DNA from: Sphingomonas sp. 35-24ZXX
GTDB taxonomy: Bacteria > Pseudomonadota > Alphaproteobacteria > Sphingomonadales > Sphingomonadaceae
Length of the DNA stretch: 64,000 nucleotides
Direction: 5' to 3'
Assembly (NCBI RefSeq): GCF_000786215.1
Contig: NZ_JROG01000009.1
Coordinates: 186,001-250,000 of the forward strand
The notes beneath the pieces are model-generated. The model searched no databases and was not told the DNA's origin. It saw nothing but the letters and a program-made list of their open reading frames with translations. Shown here one piece after another: positions 42,342 to 54,158 of the stretch (the first letter of the stretch is position 1; each line of letters opens with the position of its first letter). The translations under genes and the position numbers were made by a program.

Positions 42342-45033
<2,692 letters not shown>

Positions 45034-45408
45034 ATTAGGGGAGTTGGGTGGAGACGGCAATGGTTTATGCTTGGCGAGCGGTGCGCCCCAGTGGTTGGAC
45101 GCTGCAATTGTCCACACAAAAGAACGTTTGTAGAACTCTTCCGCTTGCGCGAATCGGAATTTGACTAGTAAAACGCAAATGATCGGGGCGGTCTAGACCC
45201 CGTCATCAACGCTGTGGGTTGCACCGTGACGACCTGGGATACCTCGTCCATCAGCGAGATAAATGCTATTTGGTTCGCGGGATAGCGCAAAACTATCAGG
45301 GTTAGGATAAAATCGGACCAGAACCCGATCCCGGCTCATTTTTTATTATGCGGTTGTGGCGGTGCTTTCATCGTCCGCCACAGCAATTTGTCCTCTTTCA
45401 GTTGATCG
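45034..45408. other. 375-bp gap between the TPP riboswitch and an orphan gene
   Basis: No gene is supported here. It should hold the thiC promoter near its left end. A 10-bp palindrome GGTCTAGACC lies at about 45190-45199. The sequence becomes A+T-richer toward the orphan gene on the right, marking the edge of a likely insertion. Confidence 0.5.
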
Positions 45409-46179
45409 GTGCCCGTCATGCTAGAACCTTTTGTGAGTTCAAAACTGCTTCTGGACCGTGCGCGCGAGCACCTGGACCAGTTCAATCATCTTGAGCGCAT
45501 CTTCGTCTCCGAAAACCCATACACCCGTTTCCGTGAGATTGATCCAAATACAGGAGAGCACCTGCTCAAGGTGAAGGCGGGCCAACCGAGTGTCAAACTC
45601 TCGGCAATTGCCTTCGATATTGTCAACTGCGTCCGATCCGCCTTGGATCACATCGTCTACGATAGTGCCCGCATGGTTGGGGGCAACCCTAAGCCCAAAG
45701 ACACTAAATTCCCCTTCGGGAAGACCGCTGATGCGGCTGCTGCCAACCTCGGCCGATACAAGGATTCCGAAGTCCCCGATGCGATCCGCCCCTACCTTCT
45801 CGCGTTCGAGCCTTACAAGGGAGGGCAGGAAGCCCTGTGGGAGATTAACGAGCTGCGGAACTGTAAAATCCACCGCATTTTGCAATCTTTCGCGATGGCC
45901 TCCGGCGGCGTCGGATTTGGGAATGGCTACATCACCCAAGCGACTGTGAGCACCTGCAACGAGTGGGATGATGATCGCGGAGAGTTGACTGTCATGAGGA
46001 TCGCTCCCGGTGCGGAATACAATATTCAGATGCGTATTTCCGTTCGCGTAATCCTCGGCGATACTAGCCTGCTTGGACACAAGCCAGCTGCTGAAATTTT
46101 CGGCAAGTTCATCGAAGTTGGCGAGCGCATTTTACTCGGTGTCAAAGCTGAGTCCGAACGTCTGGCCGCCAACGGCTGA
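45409..46179 (+). CDS. Orphan helical protein with HEPN-like RNCKIH motif
   Basis: 256 residues, mostly helical, A+T-richer than flanking genes. A first helix pair has FDIVNCVRSALDHIVYDSAR; later comes LWEINELRNCKIHRILQSFA, where R150-N-C-K-I-H155 fits the Rx4-6H motif with a polar residue after Arg that defines HEPN ribonuclease domains. The C-terminus is beta-rich (DDDRGELTVMRIAPGAEY). Proteins with a RSALDH block and a later [R/D]xKHR-like block are common orphans in bacterial accessory regions. No partner gene (MNT nucleotidyltransferase or antitoxin) is adjacent. Nuclease activity is a hypothesis. Confidence 0.6.
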   Translation: MPVMLEPFVSSKLLLDRAREHLDQFNHLERIFVSENPYTRFREIDPNTGEHLLKVKAGQPSVKLSAIAFDIVNCVRSALDHIVYDSARMVGGNPKPKDTKFPFGKTADAAAANLGRYKDSEVPDAIRPYLLAFEPYKGGQEALWEINELRNCKIHRILQSFAMASGGVGFGNGYITQATVSTCNEWDDDRGELTVMRIAPGAEYNIQMRISVRVILGDTSLLGHKPAAEIFGKFIEVGERILLGVKAESERLAANG

Positions 46180-46345
46180 AACACAAGAAACGGTAAACAG
46201 CATAAATCTGCTTTATCGAGTATATAATTGCCCAAAGATTGGTCCAGATGTAACCTACCCCTGTGACTCTCTGCATTGCCGCTGTCACACTCGCGCGATA
46301 GTCTCCCGCCACCCAAGGCCACCCGGCCACCATCAGGAGAGAACC

Positions 46346-47140
46346 ATGCCCGCGCATGAAATTGACTATGAAATCAAGGGACACGAGCTGCAGTTTGTCG
46401 AGATCGAGCTCGATCCCGGCGAGAGTGCGGTCGCCGAAGCGGGCGCGATGGTGTGGAAGGATCCGGCGGTCGAGATGACCACGGTGTTCGGTGATGGCAG
46501 CGCGAACCAGGGCGGGGGCTTCATGGGGGCGCTGCTTGGCGCGGGCAAGCGTCTGGTCACCGGCGAGAGCCTGTTCACAACGGTGTTCACGCACACCGGC
46601 CAAGGCAAGGCGCGCGTCGCCTTTGGTGCGCCGACGCCGGGCAATATCCTGCCCCTCGACCTGACGCGCTACGGCGGCAAGCTGATCTGCCAGAAGGACA
46701 GCTTTCTCGCCGCGGCCAAGGGCGTGTCGATCGGCATCCACTTCCAGAAGCGCATCCTGACCGGGCTGTTCGGCGGCGAGGGCTTCATCATGCAGAAGCT
46801 CGAGGGCGATGGCATGGTGTTCGTGCAGATGGGCGGCGCGCTGATCGAGCGCGAGCTGGCCGCCGGCGAGGAGCTGCATGTCGATACCGGCTGTGTCGCC
46901 GCGTTCACCGCGAGCGTGGATTTCGATCTGGTCTCGGCGGGCGGCATCAAGTCGTCGCTGTTCGGCGGCGAGGGATTGTTCTTCGCGCGGCTGCGCGGGC
47001 CGGGCCATGTGTGGATCCAGTCGCTGCCGTTCTCGCGGCTCGCCGGGCGGATGCTGGCGGCGGCCGGCAGCCGCGGCGGGCAGAACCGCGGCGAAGGCTC
47101 GGCGCTGGGATCGCTGGGCGATCTGATCAGCGGCAACTGA
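46346..47140 (+). CDS. TIGR00266 / AIM24-family protein
   Basis: 264 residues from the ATG at 46346 (AGGAGAG upstream). The family blocks HELQFVEIELDPGESAVAEA, GAMVWKDPAVEM, GESLFTTVFTH, GKLICQKDSFLAAAKGVSIG and GHVWIQSLPFSRLAGRM are all present, forming a trimeric double-stranded beta-helix fold. Bacterial members have no established function; mitochondrial AIM24 maintains inner-membrane complexes. It converges with the peptidase gene, 6 bp apart. Confidence 0.9.
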   Translation: MPAHEIDYEIKGHELQFVEIELDPGESAVAEAGAMVWKDPAVEMTTVFGDGSANQGGGFMGALLGAGKRLVTGESLFTTVFTHTGQGKARVAFGAPTPGNILPLDLTRYGGKLICQKDSFLAAAKGVSIGIHFQKRILTGLFGGEGFIMQKLEGDGMVFVQMGGALIERELAAGEELHVDTGCVAAFTASVDFDLVSAGGIKSSLFGGEGLFFARLRGPGHVWIQSLPFSRLAGRMLAAAGSRGGQNRGEGSALGSLGDLISGN

Positions 47141-47146
47141 CCCGTA

Positions 47147-48583
47147 TCACGGCGTGGCGGGGGCCGATGGGGCTGCCGGCTCGGCCACCGCCCGATCCAT
47201 CCCCTGCCAATCGACCCCCGCCTGTTGCAGCATCGCATCGATCTGCCGGGCGGGGTCGGTCAGCTTCTGCCGGGTGATCATGGTGATCGCGGCCAGCGTC
47301 GGCGGACTGACGCCGGAGCGCCGCGCAGCCTCGAGAAAGCTGCGGCCATTCCACGGGGTGCCTGCACGCACGGTCGCGAAGAAGCGGCGGTTGACGTCGT
47401 GCAGGGTGCGCGCGCCTGCGGATCCGCGCCGGACATCGGCATCGATCGCCAGCGCGATCAGCATGCCGCACTGGTAATGCAGATCGAACTTGCCCGCGCG
47501 CGAGGCATTGCTGAGCGCGACGCTGGCCAAACCGGTGGCGCACGCCTTGCGGGCTTCGGCGATGCGACGATCGACATAGCGCCGCAGCGTGTCGCTTCGC
47601 TCGCGCATCACCAAAGCTGCCATCGCATCGGCCCCGCCTTCGTGGATCCAGCCTTCCGAATCCGGGCCGATGATGTCGTTGGTGCCGGCGCGCTGGAAGA
47701 AATGCGCGGCCTCGTGCGCGAAGAACCAGTCGAGCCACAGGACCTCGTTCGGCACGATCGGCTTGCGCCAGCCATCGCCATAGAGATGGATGAACACCTG
47801 GCCGGGCAAGGTGCCGCCCTGGCTCGACAGCCCGGTACGCGCCGGAGGCTGCGGGTCGAGCGAGACGTAAAGTTCGGGGGTGATCGTGAGCGCGCCGTAG
47901 ATCGCGGCAAAATCGCGCATCGACTGTGGCAGCGATTCCAGCAGGTGATCGCGCAGCACCGGCTGCAGCGCCGGATCGACGATGGCGAGGAACCCGGAGG
48001 TCGCCGCAGGCTCGGCGCTGCCGATATAGATATTGGTGCCCTCTTCGCGGCTTGTGAAGGCGGCGCTGGCATCCGTGCGCTTGCCGCCAACGCCGATTGT
48101 CGCGCCTTCGGCAGCAATCGTCACCGCGAGCGGCTCCGTGCCCTTGCAGGGCAGCGCGGTGCAGGTCTGGAAATGGCCCGAATAGACCAGCAGCCCGCCA
48201 TCGCTGAACGGCGAAAACGGCGCATAGGACTTTTCGAGCGAGCGGTAGCGCACCGGAATGTCGAAGGTCAGCCGGGTGAATGGCTGGCCATCGGTCCGCT
48301 CGATCCGCTCGCCATCGCCCTCGCGCACCCAGCGGAAGTCGGGCGTTGCCGGCTGCCAGTCCCTGGCCCGGTAGCCATCGAGCTGCGGCGCGAAGTGCAA
48401 TGCGCGCGCAGGCCGGGCGAGCCGGTATTCGGCGCTGACTGCATTCTGGGGCGAGCGTGTGATGTGCAGGCTGACCGGCGGGGCAACCGCTGGCCTGGCT
48501 GTCTGTGCGCTCGCCAGGCCGGCAGATCCGAGGAACGCCGACAATCCGAGGACGAGCGCCGCAAATCTCTGGGTCCGGCGCAT
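47147..48583 (-). CDS. Secreted HExxH metallopeptidase-like protein
   Basis: 478 residues with a signal peptide (FAALVLGLSAFLGSAGLASA). The zinc-peptidase motif is HEAAH (residues 290-294) with a third possible ligand Glu315 in GWIHEGGAD, the pattern of gluzincins related to the M1/M61 families. The N-terminal half is a beta-rich domain (VSLHITRSPQNAVSAEYRLA), as in M61 peptidases. Cysteine pairs (TCTALPC) suggest disulfides. It should act in the periplasm or outside. It is next to a MipA/OmpV gene in the same direction. Confidence 0.78.
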   Translation of the reverse strand: MRRTQRFAALVLGLSAFLGSAGLASAQTARPAVAPPVSLHITRSPQNAVSAEYRLARPARALHFAPQLDGYRARDWQPATPDFRWVREGDGERIERTDGQPFTRLTFDIPVRYRSLEKSYAPFSPFSDGGLLVYSGHFQTCTALPCKGTEPLAVTIAAEGATIGVGGKRTDASAAFTSREEGTNIYIGSAEPAATSGFLAIVDPALQPVLRDHLLESLPQSMRDFAAIYGALTITPELYVSLDPQPPARTGLSSQGGTLPGQVFIHLYGDGWRKPIVPNEVLWLDWFFAHEAAHFFQRAGTNDIIGPDSEGWIHEGGADAMAALVMRERSDTLRRYVDRRIAEARKACATGLASVALSNASRAGKFDLHYQCGMLIALAIDADVRRGSAGARTLHDVNRRFFATVRAGTPWNGRSFLEAARRSGVSPPTLAAITMITRQKLTDPARQIDAMLQQAGVDWQGMDRAVAEPAAPSAPATP

Positions 48584-48622
48584 CGTTCCTCCGTCCTGTT
48601 CAGCCTGATTCTGGGCGCATGC

Positions 48623-49573
48623 TCAGAAGGTGTAGGTCAGCCCCGCACCACCGAAGAACTGATCGGCATCGCCGCGGATGGCGACGATCGGGCTGTCGGC
48701 GATGTCGCCCTGCAGCCGCGAATAGCTGCCCAGCACGAAGACCCCCCAGCCGCCGTCGAGCGCATTGCCCGACAGATCGAGGCCGATGAGCGCGCTGGTG
48801 CCGATCGACTTGAGGCCGCCACCCGCACGATAGCGGGGCAGGCCCGATGCGGCGCTGCCGGCGGCATCGATGCTGAAATAATAGTCGGCAAAATCGCCAT
48901 CGACGAAATCGGCGGAGGCCGAGAGGTTGACGACGCCCTTGGTGCCGAGCAGCCGGTTGTAGCTGACCTGCGGGGTCAGGATCGCGCCCGAATGCGCGCC
49001 CGAAATGTCGAACAGCGCATCGGCCTGGAAGGTCAGGCTGTCGAAGCGGTTGAAGATGCGGTTGATCTTGACGCCGCCGCTCGCGCCGGTCTCGACCGCG
49101 ATAGGACGATCGCCCAGCCGCTTGACCACGGTGTCGCGGATGCGATTGTTGCGCTCCAGCCGTGCCCGGATGATCGGCCCTGCGATATACTCGACCTTGG
49201 GCAGCACCGGGTCCTTGATCAGGTCGATGAACAGCCCGGGGCCGCGCGCGCCAAAGGCATAGCCCTTGTAATTGCCTTGCACCACGGGCGCGGGGAAGAA
49301 GACGTACTGGTCCGAGCCTTCATAGCTGGGCACGAAGCCGGCGCCGAGGCCCACGGTCATGTAGAAATCCTGCGCGAACACCGATTGCGACATCGCCGCT
49401 GCGGTCCCCAGCAGCCTGAGCTGTTCCGGCGTCGGGCCATAAGGCTTGGCCGCGGCCTCGCCCTGAGCTGGCGGCGCTTCGGGCGCCGGTGGCTGGTCGG
49501 CGGCGACCTGCGCCAGGGCAGGGCTGCTGACGCCCATAAGAAGGGCAAGGCACGCGATATTTCGGGCGATCAT
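48623..49573 (-). CDS. MipA/OmpV-family outer membrane protein
   Basis: 316 residues from the ATG at 49573, which opens the signal peptide (MIARNIACLALLMGVSSPAL). The mature protein has the OmpV pattern: TVGLGAGFVPSYEGSDQYVF, VEYIAGPIIRARLERNN, a run of amphipathic strands and the C-terminal GDADQFFGGAGLTYTF ending in Phe, typical for a beta-barrel. MipA scaffolds murein enzymes in E. coli; other members are porin-like. A Pro/Ala-rich plug region lies at residues 22-45. Confidence 0.87.
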   Translation of the reverse strand: MIARNIACLALLMGVSSPALAQVAADQPPAPEAPPAQGEAAAKPYGPTPEQLRLLGTAAAMSQSVFAQDFYMTVGLGAGFVPSYEGSDQYVFFPAPVVQGNYKGYAFGARGPGLFIDLIKDPVLPKVEYIAGPIIRARLERNNRIRDTVVKRLGDRPIAVETGASGGVKINRIFNRFDSLTFQADALFDISGAHSGAILTPQVSYNRLLGTKGVVNLSASADFVDGDFADYYFSIDAAGSAASGLPRYRAGGGLKSIGTSALIGLDLSGNALDGGWGVFVLGSYSRLQGDIADSPIVAIRGDADQFFGGAGLTYTF

Positions 49574-49690
49574 CGGGGACGTTCCATGAAAGGCTTGGCG
49601 CACACCTTGGGGGCAGGCGCATCGGGAGGGGACACCACGGTTCCGATATAATGCTGCGCTGCACCAAATCAAGCGCGCTGCGGTCGCGGC

Positions 49691-51064
49691 TCAGGCGGCC
49701 GGGACCGCTGGGGATGCAGCAGGCCCGGGGATGCTGTCCCGCCGGTCGCTGCGGGTGCCCGCGCGCGGCGCGCGGCTCAGCACCCGGGTCGCCAGCGCGA
49801 TGACAGTGAGAAGGATCGGCCCCATCAGCGCAACCGGCAGTTGCTCGGAGCCAGACGCGGTAGAGGTCAGCGATGACCCTTCGCTCTCGATCGTTACCGC
49901 ATGGAACAGCCCATAGCCGGTCCCGATCCAGACCAGGGCCAGCATCCCGGCCTGTTCGAGGGCGCTGGTCCGCTGCAACATGTCGGGCAGCACGAACGCC
50001 ACCGCGAGGCCGAAGATCGTGAGATCATAGTCGTAGTTATAGGGGCTGAAGAACACGGTGGCGCAGCAGATCGCGGCGGCCAGCCGGTGCGGGGCCACCT
50101 GGCGTCGGCGCGCCAGCAGCACGGCCGCGATCGCCAGGATCGCGCCTGCAACCTGGATTGCCATCGCCGGTCCGGGGCCGCTCCCCAAAGTGTGCGCGGT
50201 CGCGTACAAAGATGTCATCCGGAACAGCTTGTACTGGCCCTCCGCCAGGAAACCGCTCGATTGCGCGACGCCCTCGAGAAATGCCGACCAGATGCCAAGG
50301 CCGAACACCAACGTGGGGACCAGCAGCAGGACCGCGACGGTTGCCGCCGCGATCGCGATCGTCTGCCAGCGGCGTTCCACCAGCGTTATCAGCGCAATGG
50401 CGACGGCCAGGTGCGGCTTGATCACCATCAGCCCGAGCGGCAGGCCCGCGCCGGGTTTGCGCCGGAAGAAGGCCAGCAGGAACAGGCCGATCAGCCCGCC
50501 GGTGAGAAATCCGTTCTGCCCTGTGCGCATCAGCAGCGGCAGCGTGGGCAGCATCACGATCAGCACGCCGGGCCAATAGATTCCCGCAATCCGCCGCAGC
50601 ACCGCCAGGTACAGCATCAGGGTGGCAGAGATGAACAGCAGGAAGCCGACGCCAATCGGCAAGTTCGCCATCCCGGCGACAAACAGGGTGAACGGCGGCG
50701 GGTAGGTCCAGGGCATCATCGAGACCGTGCCGGTGAATTCGCGCTGCGCGGCCAGCATCGTCTCGAAGCGATAGGCGTCCTCTGCCCGGCCATCGAGCGC
50801 GAGCAGCCCGGCAATATGGAACGCATCATAGTCGGTCAGCACCTTCTGCATGCCGATCGTCTGCGGTGCCTGGAACTGGATGGCCGATATCACCGCCAGC
50901 ATCGCCAGCACCACCAGGATGACGATGGCCAGCCGGACGCGCGTGAACAGGCTGTCTGCGGGGTCGCTTGCGGCTTCGGCGGCAAGCTCTGCCGCCAAGC
51001 CGATGTCGGGGCGGTGATCGGCAGGGTGCATTTCGGCATCGGGCATCGCGCGGGCATCCAGCAT
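49691..51064 (-). CDS. GT87 / DUF2029 membrane glycosyltransferase
   Basis: 457 residues with about ten hydrophobic segments. DYDAFHIAGLLALDGRAEDA is the extracytoplasmic loop after helix 1 with the acidic pair of GT-C enzymes; TYPPPFTLFVAGMANLPIGV, LPLLMRTGQNGFLTGGLIGL and LPLGLMVIKPHLAVAIALIT match the mannosyltransferase-like DUF2029 family. It should transfer a sugar from a polyprenyl-phosphate donor in the envelope. The N-terminal 35 residues are acidic and cytoplasmic. Confidence 0.87.
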   Translation of the reverse strand: MLDARAMPDAEMHPADHRPDIGLAAELAAEAASDPADSLFTRVRLAIVILVVLAMLAVISAIQFQAPQTIGMQKVLTDYDAFHIAGLLALDGRAEDAYRFETMLAAQREFTGTVSMMPWTYPPPFTLFVAGMANLPIGVGFLLFISATLMLYLAVLRRIAGIYWPGVLIVMLPTLPLLMRTGQNGFLTGGLIGLFLLAFFRRKPGAGLPLGLMVIKPHLAVAIALITLVERRWQTIAIAAATVAVLLLVPTLVFGLGIWSAFLEGVAQSSGFLAEGQYKLFRMTSLYATAHTLGSGPGPAMAIQVAGAILAIAAVLLARRRQVAPHRLAAAICCATVFFSPYNYDYDLTIFGLAVAFVLPDMLQRTSALEQAGMLALVWIGTGYGLFHAVTIESEGSSLTSTASGSEQLPVALMGPILLTVIALATRVLSRAPRAGTRSDRRDSIPGPAASPAVPAA

Positions 51065-51308
51065 CCCGACCTATCAGCAGATCGGGGGTTATCGGCTTCT
51101 GGCTTAAGCCGGGAGCCCTTCCATAGGGTTAACAAATGCTGTCGGGCATTGTCACTAAATTTACAGATTTACAGTGGATCTGTTCGCAACTGCCGCAAAA
51201 ATACAAGATAATATGCCGAATTGCGGGTGGTTTTGCCCGGGTCGGCGTATCTGACCCTTATGCAATGTCAATTTATGACATGCTCCGATTCGCAAGAGGT
51301 GACCTTCC

Positions 51309-52901
51309 ATGTCTTATACCGACCAGATCCGTGCAAACGAACAGCTCATCGGCGGCCAGCAGGGCCGCTGGACCGGCATCAACCCTGAATCGGTTGCGCG
51401 CATGCAGCTGCAGAACCGCTTCAAGACCGGCCTCGATGTCGCGCGCTATACCGCCAAGATCATGCGCGAAGACATGGCCGCCTATGACGCGGACTCGTCG
51501 CAGTACACCCAGTCGCTGGGCTGCTGGCACGGTTTCATCGCGCAGCAGAAGATGATCGCGATCAAGAAGCATTTCGGCACCACCAAGCGCAAGTATCTGT
51601 ATCTCTCGGGCTGGATGGTCGCCGCGCTGCGCAGCGAATTCGGTCCGCTGCCCGACCAGTCGATGCACGAGAAGACCAGCGTGCCCGCGCTGATCGAAGA
51701 GCTCTACACCTTCCTGCGCCAGGCCGATGCGCGCGAACTCGATCTGCTGTTCAGCGGCATCGACAAGGCGCGCGCCGCTGGCGACACCGCCAAGGAGCAG
51801 GAACTGCTGGCGCAGGTCGACAATTTCCAGACGCACGTCGTGCCGATCATCGCCGATATTGACGCCGGTTTCGGTAACGCCGAGGCGACCTATCTGCTCG
51901 CCAAGAAGATGATCGAAGCCGGCGCCTGCGCGCTGCAGATCGAAAACCAGGTGTCGGACGAAAAGCAGTGCGGTCACCAGGACGGCAAGGTCACCGTGCC
52001 GCATGAAGACTTCCTCGCGAAGATCCGCGCCTGCCGCTATGCGTTCCTCGAACTCGGCGTCGAAGATGGCATCATCGTCACCCGCACCGACTCGCTGGGC
52101 GCTGGCCTGACCAAGCAGATCGCGGTCAGCAACGAGCCGGGCGATCTGGGCGACCAGTACAACAGCTTCCTCGATTGCGAGGAAATCGACCCCACCACCG
52201 CGCGCAACGGCGACGTGATCCTCAACCGCAACGGCAAGCTGCTGCGTCCCAAGCGTCTGCCCAGCAACCTGTTCCAGTTCCGCGAAGGCACCGGCGAAGA
52301 CCGCTGCGTCCTCGACAGCATCACCAGCTTGCAGAACGGCGCCGACCTGCTGTGGATCGAGACCGAAAAGCCGCACGTCGAGCAGATCGCCGGCATGATG
52401 GATCGCGTCCGCGAGGTCATCCCCAATGCCAAGCTGGTCTACAACAACTCGCCGTCGTTCAACTGGACGCTCAACTTCCGCCAGCAGGTCTATGACGCGA
52501 TGGTCAAGGAAGGTCTGGACGTGTCCGAATACGACCGTGCCCAGCTGATGGACGCCAAGTATGATGATACCGAGCTTGGCATCGCCGCCGACAAGCGCAT
52601 CCGCACCTTCCAGGCCGATGGTGCCAAGCGCGCAGGCATCTTCCATCACCTGATCACGCTGCCGACCTATCACACCGCAGCGCTCTCGACCGACAACCTG
52701 GCCAAGGAGTATTTCGGCGAAGCGGGCATGCTGGGCTATGTTCTGGGCGTGCAGCGTCAGGAACTGCGCCAGGGCATCGCCTGCGTGAAGCATCAGAACA
52801 TGTCGGGCAGCGATATCGGCGATGCGCACAAGGAATATTTCGCTGGCGAAGCCGCGCTCAAGGCAGGCGGCGTCAACAACACGATGAACCAGTTCAGCTG
52901 A
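51309..52901 (+). CDS. aceA: Isocitrate lyase
   Basis: 530 residues. The catalytic signature is KQCGH (residues 219-223, Cys221), with DIDAGFGNAEATYLLAKKMI and WIETEKPHVEQIAGMM. The length and the KQCGH variant in place of KKCGH match the longer isocitrate lyase subgroup (about 530 residues, as in Pseudomonas), not the E. coli form of about 434. It splits isocitrate to glyoxylate and succinate for growth on acetate and fatty acids. The upstream gap is A+T-rich and holds CGCAA repeats (51185-51189, 51195-51199) that might bind a regulator; a clear terminator follows the gene. Confidence 0.95.
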   Translation: MSYTDQIRANEQLIGGQQGRWTGINPESVARMQLQNRFKTGLDVARYTAKIMREDMAAYDADSSQYTQSLGCWHGFIAQQKMIAIKKHFGTTKRKYLYLSGWMVAALRSEFGPLPDQSMHEKTSVPALIEELYTFLRQADARELDLLFSGIDKARAAGDTAKEQELLAQVDNFQTHVVPIIADIDAGFGNAEATYLLAKKMIEAGACALQIENQVSDEKQCGHQDGKVTVPHEDFLAKIRACRYAFLELGVEDGIIVTRTDSLGAGLTKQIAVSNEPGDLGDQYNSFLDCEEIDPTTARNGDVILNRNGKLLRPKRLPSNLFQFREGTGEDRCVLDSITSLQNGADLLWIETEKPHVEQIAGMMDRVREVIPNAKLVYNNSPSFNWTLNFRQQVYDAMVKEGLDVSEYDRAQLMDAKYDDTELGIAADKRIRTFQADGAKRAGIFHHLITLPTYHTAALSTDNLAKEYFGEAGMLGYVLGVQRQELRQGIACVKHQNMSGSDIGDAHKEYFAGEAALKAGGVNNTMNQFS

Positions 52902-52955
52902 GCGGGCTGAAACGGTCAGACGACCGATAGAGTTTTCCTGGGGAGGAAAAGGTAT

Positions 52956-52985
52956 AACCCGTCGGTGGCAACACCGGCGGGTTTT
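52956..52985 (+). terminator. Intrinsic terminator after aceA
   Basis: AACCCGTCGGTG pairs with CACCGGCGGGTT across a GCAA tetraloop (one G-T pair) and is followed by TTTTCC. The stem ends 55 nt after the aceA stop codon. Confidence 0.9.
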
Positions 52986-53051
52986 CCTTTGGCATCGTTC
53001 GGCCAGGCCATGGTATGGTTCCGGTGATTCCGGATCGGGGAGGGCATAACC

Positions 53052-53435
53052 ATGGCAAAGGTCATCGGGCTGGGCGGCCTGTTTTTCAAATCGGCGGATA
53101 CGGATGCGACCAGGGCCTGGTATGCCAGGGTGCTGGGGCTGGAGTTCGATGTCTGGGGCGGGCTGGTGTTCTCGCCGGACGTTGCCGCAGCGCATCCCGG
53201 GGCCGGCACGGTCTTCTCTCCGTTCAGCGCGGACACCGATTATTTCGCGCCGTCGGACAAGGAGTTCATGTTCAACCTGATGGTCGATGATCTCGACGCG
53301 ATGCTGGCGCGCTGCGCGGCCGAGGGTGTGGAACCGGTCAAGCTCTTCCCGCCCGAACCCAATGGTCGCTTCGCCCACATCATGGACCCCGACGGCCGCA
53401 AGATCGAACTGTGGCAACCCCAGCCGATGGCGTGA
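53052..53435 (+). CDS. VOC-family (glyoxalase-like) protein
   Basis: 127 residues. One beta-alpha-beta-beta-beta repeat pair: GGLFFKSADTDATRAWYARV, LGLEFDVWGGLVF, FMFNLMVDDLDAMLARCAAE and HIMDPDGRKIELWQP. Metal ligands of the fold could be supplied by the terminal Glu (IELW). Members include glyoxalases, dioxygenases and resistance proteins; the substrate is unknown. Confidence 0.88.
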   Translation: MAKVIGLGGLFFKSADTDATRAWYARVLGLEFDVWGGLVFSPDVAAAHPGAGTVFSPFSADTDYFAPSDKEFMFNLMVDDLDAMLARCAAEGVEPVKLFPPEPNGRFAHIMDPDGRKIELWQPQPMA

Positions 53436-53587
53436 GCGACACTGCGGGGTTGCGATACAATGATTGCAATGGGTTGGGCGTGATTGAGCTTGTTTCCCAA
53501 TGTCAGCTATCCGCTCATTCAGGAAAAGAGCTGCCATGCAGCAAGCGACCCCATTGCGGACATTTGTATCCCGTGTTGAGTAGGGGC

Positions 53588-53872
53588 ATGGACAGCTTCA
53601 TTTACAACGTTTGGTTTTTCGACACCGAGGCGCACGAAGGGGACCAAGACCGCGAATGGATTGCCTGTTTCGCAATCCAAGCCATCACCGCCCAAGAAGC
53701 TCAGAGTTGGGGCGATAGGCTTGCAAAGGACCGCAGCCGACGTTTCCCAAAAGATACCTTTGTTAGGTCGTCGGAGGTACGCCAAACAGAGGTGAACGAC
53801 GTCACTGATTGGTCAAGCATACCCCGCATCACCGCTGGTCAGAGTGCAACGGATACTGCCATTGGCTGGTGA
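53588..53872 (+). CDS. Small hypothetical protein
   Basis: 94 residues from the ATG at 53588. It opens MDSFIYNVWFFDTEA and has an acidic then helical pattern (AIQAITAQEAQSWGDRLAKD, SRRFPKDTFVRSSEVR). It is lower in G+C than its neighbours. An upstream in-frame start at 53411 would overlap the VOC gene and add residues of unlike composition. No family is recognised. Confidence 0.5.
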   Translation: MDSFIYNVWFFDTEAHEGDQDREWIACFAIQAITAQEAQSWGDRLAKDRSRRFPKDTFVRSSEVRQTEVNDVTDWSSIPRITAGQSATDTAIGW

Positions 53873-54158
53873 CGGACCGTCCGCAATCCACCCATGATCA
53901 GTCATTCGCGATCATGTCGCGCTGCGCCATAAGCTGACGTTCCGCGCACAGCCTGACAGCCTGATGTCACGCGACCTTGGAGAGAAAGCCTGTTATTTCA
54001 GAGGGATATTCTTTAGCAAACGCGCCGGGCCGTATTTTGTACTTGTTTCCAATGACTTAAAAACAGAGTCAATTGCCGGGGGCTGCGACCGTCGCTGCAT
54101 CCACGCGGCGCGGCAGGGCGTAGCTTGGACCATCGATCACTCGAGGGGGATGACCTTG
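53873..54158. other. 286-bp gap, A+T-rich to the right
   Basis: No gene is supported. A 7-bp inverted repeat (CATGATC at 53893-53899 with GATCATG at 53910-53916) lies just after the small ORF and may help end its transcript. The right half is A+T-rich and probably carries the promoter of the next gene. Confidence 0.45.

Noticed and set aside
47225-49651. 808-codon plus-strand frame across the peptidase and OmpV genes
   Set aside because: It covers two well-supported minus-strand genes and the gap between them; composition only.
51273-53537. 754-codon minus-strand frame opposite aceA
   Set aside because: Isocitrate lyase on the plus strand is unambiguous, with its own terminator inside this frame.
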